From contig DASYKT010000011.1 in the NCBI GenBank assembly GCA_035995185.1, positions 186,001 through 250,000 on the forward strand: a stretch of DNA of 64,000 nt, read 5' to 3'. The translations under genes and the position numbers were made by a program. Position 1 is the first letter of the stretch. Every line of letters starts with the position of its first letter. The DNA comes from DASYKT01 sp035995185. Its GTDB lineage: Bacteria; Acidobacteriota; Blastocatellia; Pyrinomonadales; Pyrinomonadaceae. Below are positions 62,197-64,000 of the stretch, piece by piece. The notes beneath the pieces are model-generated. The model worked only from the letters and a program-made list of their open reading frames with translations, made no database searches and was not told the origin of the DNA.

Positions 62197-62949
62197 CTAA
62201 CCTCTTGAAGATTTCGCCGTCAGCACGAAACTCAGAGCGACAAAAAGGGAAACGATACAGGCGACCGCGGCCGAGACGACTATCAAGGTTTGCCCGCTCT
62301 GTTTCACCGCGATGGCGGTCACCGCCCAGGCGATCGCCAGTGAGTACAGGTAGTTGGCCAGTTTTATTCGCACCAGCGCCCCCGCAGCCGCCGCCAGCAA
62401 AATAATCGCGCAGCTTAGTATCGTCTCAGTGCTTCCGGGCAGATCGCCGTTTATGGATTTCAGGGCGACAACCAGATTGACCATCGACGCCACCGTAACC
62501 CAGCCGAAGTAAATTCCGAACGGCGTTTGCACCAGCCAGAATTCTCCCATCGTCTGCGCATTTTTCAGATGGAAATTTATAAGTAAAAGCGAGGCCAGCA
62601 AGACCAGTATGATGACGAAACAGAGGACCACTTGTTCCTGGTGCCAGAAATAGATCCAGGCGCAATTTGCCGCGCAGCTTAAAATATAGAGCGATCGCAC
62701 GCTGCGAAAACGCTCGGCATTTTTTGGCAGCGCCTGATAGATGCTAAACACTATCATGCCGAAATAGATCAGGCTCCAGATGGAAAAAGCGTAACCGGCC
62801 GGCGTCACCAGCGTCGGGTGTTTGGCCGAGATTATCTCCGGGGTGACTCCATTGACATAACCGGCCGCGGCCGACCAGTTAAACGCGATCACTCCCAGCG
62901 TCGCGGCGATGACGAGTATTTGTTTAAGTCTGTCCGAGCTGTTTTGCAT
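62197..62949 (-). CDS. TspO/MBR-like tryptophan-rich membrane protein
   Basis: 250 residues with six to eight membrane helices. VTPAGYAFSIWSLIYFGMIVF followed by NCAWIYFWHQE and FGIYFGWVTVASMVN is the signature of the TspO/MBR-like group often named tryptophan-rich sensory proteins; this longer form resembles those annotated near carotenoid or permease genes. Ligand unknown (porphyrins in true TspO). Inner membrane. It is the first gene after the right-hand gap. Confidence 0.75.
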   Translation of the reverse strand: MQNSSDRLKQILVIAATLGVIAFNWSAAAGYVNGVTPEIISAKHPTLVTPAGYAFSIWSLIYFGMIVFSIYQALPKNAERFRSVRSLYILSCAANCAWIYFWHQEQVVLCFVIILVLLASLLLINFHLKNAQTMGEFWLVQTPFGIYFGWVTVASMVNLVVALKSINGDLPGSTETILSCAIILLAAAAGALVRIKLANYLYSLAIAWAVTAIAVKQSGQTLIVVSAAVACIVSLFVALSFVLTAKSSRG

Positions 62950-63162
62950 TGAATTTTATGTTTTGGCGCCTCTAAAATTTGGCCCGCGTTAATATTAACA
63001 CTCCCGGCCTTTCGGCCTTAAGGTGCGTATCGGTTTATCTGGCAACGACATAAAGAGGTCACAAAATTTCACCGTAGTTTCGGGCACAAAGTTCGTTGGT
63101 GGGGCAGCATTTACATGCTACCATTAGGGCGAATTTTGCCGCACTTCGAGGAGGGTTTCTTA

Positions 63163-64000
63163 ATGTCTTGTAAACACATCTTTCCGGCGATCCTTTTAAC
63201 TTGTCTCGCTTACACAATCACGGTAAATGCTCAAAGCTTGAATCTGGACACGGGATTTAACCCCGCCGTTACCGGAGGTAGCGTAAATGCCATCGCCGTA
63301 CAACCCGACCAGAAGATCATCATCGGAGGGACGTTCACGACCGTTAATAGTTTCGCGCGAAATAAGATTGCGCGCTTGAATTCAGACGGGAGTCTGGACA
63401 CGAGTTTTGATCCGAACTCTGCCGTTACTACCGGTAATTCCGTCTCCTCTGTGCAAGTACTGTCTGACGGCAAGCTGCTTGTCTCCGGAGCTTTCGGTAC
63501 TACTTCCCCCGGGGGCCCTATCAAGGCTGTTGTCCGGCTGAATGCAAACGGCAGTTTCGATACTTCTTTAACGGATTTTCCCACTGCCATGAGCGGTGAT
63601 GTCCGGATCGCCAAACAATTGCCGGACGGCAAGATAATGCTTTGCTCTGGCCCGCTCAGACGGTTTAACAACGATGGAACTTCGGACCCTTCATTTACCA
63701 CCGCGATCACGGTGAACAACGGCTCAGCCACGGGTACTTGCATGGATATCGATCTGCAGCCCGACGGCAAACTTCTTGTCGGCGGGTCAATAACGGCGGT
63801 CAACGGCATTCCGAGGGCGGGATTTGCGAGACTGAATGCGGACGGAAGCCTCGATACCGGTTTTGCCCCGGCTGCTCCTGCGAACAGCCTTAGCTGGACT
63901 TTGTATTCGATACTGCCTCAGCCCAGCGGAAGAATTAACTTCTTCGGCATCTCCAGCTATTCCAACCCGGTCCATCCTTCCCAGCCCATTCTCGGTTTAG
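63163..64000 (+). CDS. Secreted delta-60 repeat protein (C-terminus beyond right edge)
   Basis: Open from ATG 63163 to the last base, 279 codons. A strong Shine-Dalgarno GAGGAGGG (63148-63155) precedes it. Signal peptide MSCKHIFPAILLTCLAYTIT, then delta-60 units (VQPDQKIIIGGTFTTVN, RLNSDGSLDTSFDPN, LQPDGKLLVGGSITAVNG). The repeat style differs from the two arrays, so it is a more distant member. Its end and domain content past the repeats cannot be seen. Confidence 0.88.
   Translation, partial: MSCKHIFPAILLTCLAYTITVNAQSLNLDTGFNPAVTGGSVNAIAVQPDQKIIIGGTFTTVNSFARNKIARLNSDGSLDTSFDPNSAVTTGNSVSSVQVLSDGKLLVSGAFGTTSPGGPIKAVVRLNANGSFDTSLTDFPTAMSGDVRIAKQLPDGKIMLCSGPLRRFNNDGTSDPSFTTAITVNNGSATGTCMDIDLQPDGKLLVGGSITAVNGIPRAGFARLNADGSLDTGFAPAAPANSLSWTLYSILPQPSGRINFFGISSYSNPVHPSQPILGL

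Overview
The window looks like chromosomal DNA of a Gram-negative bacterium, most likely an Acidobacteriota member of the Blastocatellia type. This is an inference from gene content: many secreted delta-60 repeat proteins, FecR/DUF6600 proteins, FG-GAP surface proteins, paired M16 peptidases, abundant dispersed palindromes and a moderately GC-rich composition. No rRNA, tRNA or CRISPR array was seen.

Layout. 1-1134: end of a minus-strand pair (methyltransferase, then an FAD-dependent oxidoreductase running off the left edge). 1194-1661: small HExxH protein. 1761-9880: five secreted delta-60 repeat proteins whose reading frames overlap by ATGA, closed by a terminator. 10131-16453: DUF5995-like protein, membrane protein, B12-dependent radical SAM enzyme, RepA-like ATPase, and an XRE regulator divergent from small unknown genes. 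16709-21697: three more delta-60 proteins. 21703-32103: amidase, HicBA toxin-antitoxin, threonine synthase, small membrane/exported proteins, a FabF-like ketosynthase, an M28 peptidase and an SPFH/zinc-ribbon protein. 32502-37468: VanZ-like protein, small membrane protein and an ATP synthase operon b'-b-delta-alpha-gamma that ends in a terminator after gamma, with no beta/epsilon. 37617-39473: a retron-type reverse transcriptase fused to a DUF3800-like domain, with a candidate msr-msd RNA directly upstream. 39751-47867: FecR/DUF6600 protein, M16 peptidase pair, small protein, PD40 propeller protein and a second FecR protein. 47949-50789: a complete IS1-like element with 22/25-matching terminal inverted repeats, an 8-bp target duplication and three cargo genes. 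50884-62949: POT peptide transporter, secreted DNA/RNA nuclease, FG-GAP protein, UDP-GlcNAc 2-epimerase, nucleotide-sugar dehydrogenase and a TspO-like membrane protein. 63163-end: start of a ninth delta-60 protein.

How genes work together. The delta-60 genes form two related arrays (A-B-A-B-C and B'-B'-C'), consistent with duplication of a two-gene unit; in the first array the Shine-Dalgarno of each downstream gene lies inside the last codons of the gene before it. WecB and the dehydrogenase probably make UDP-ManNAc and UDP-ManNAcA for surface polysaccharide. The ATP synthase order matches the cyanobacterial-type split operon. The best candidates for an unusual system are the RT-DUF3800 retron and the cargo-carrying insertion sequence.
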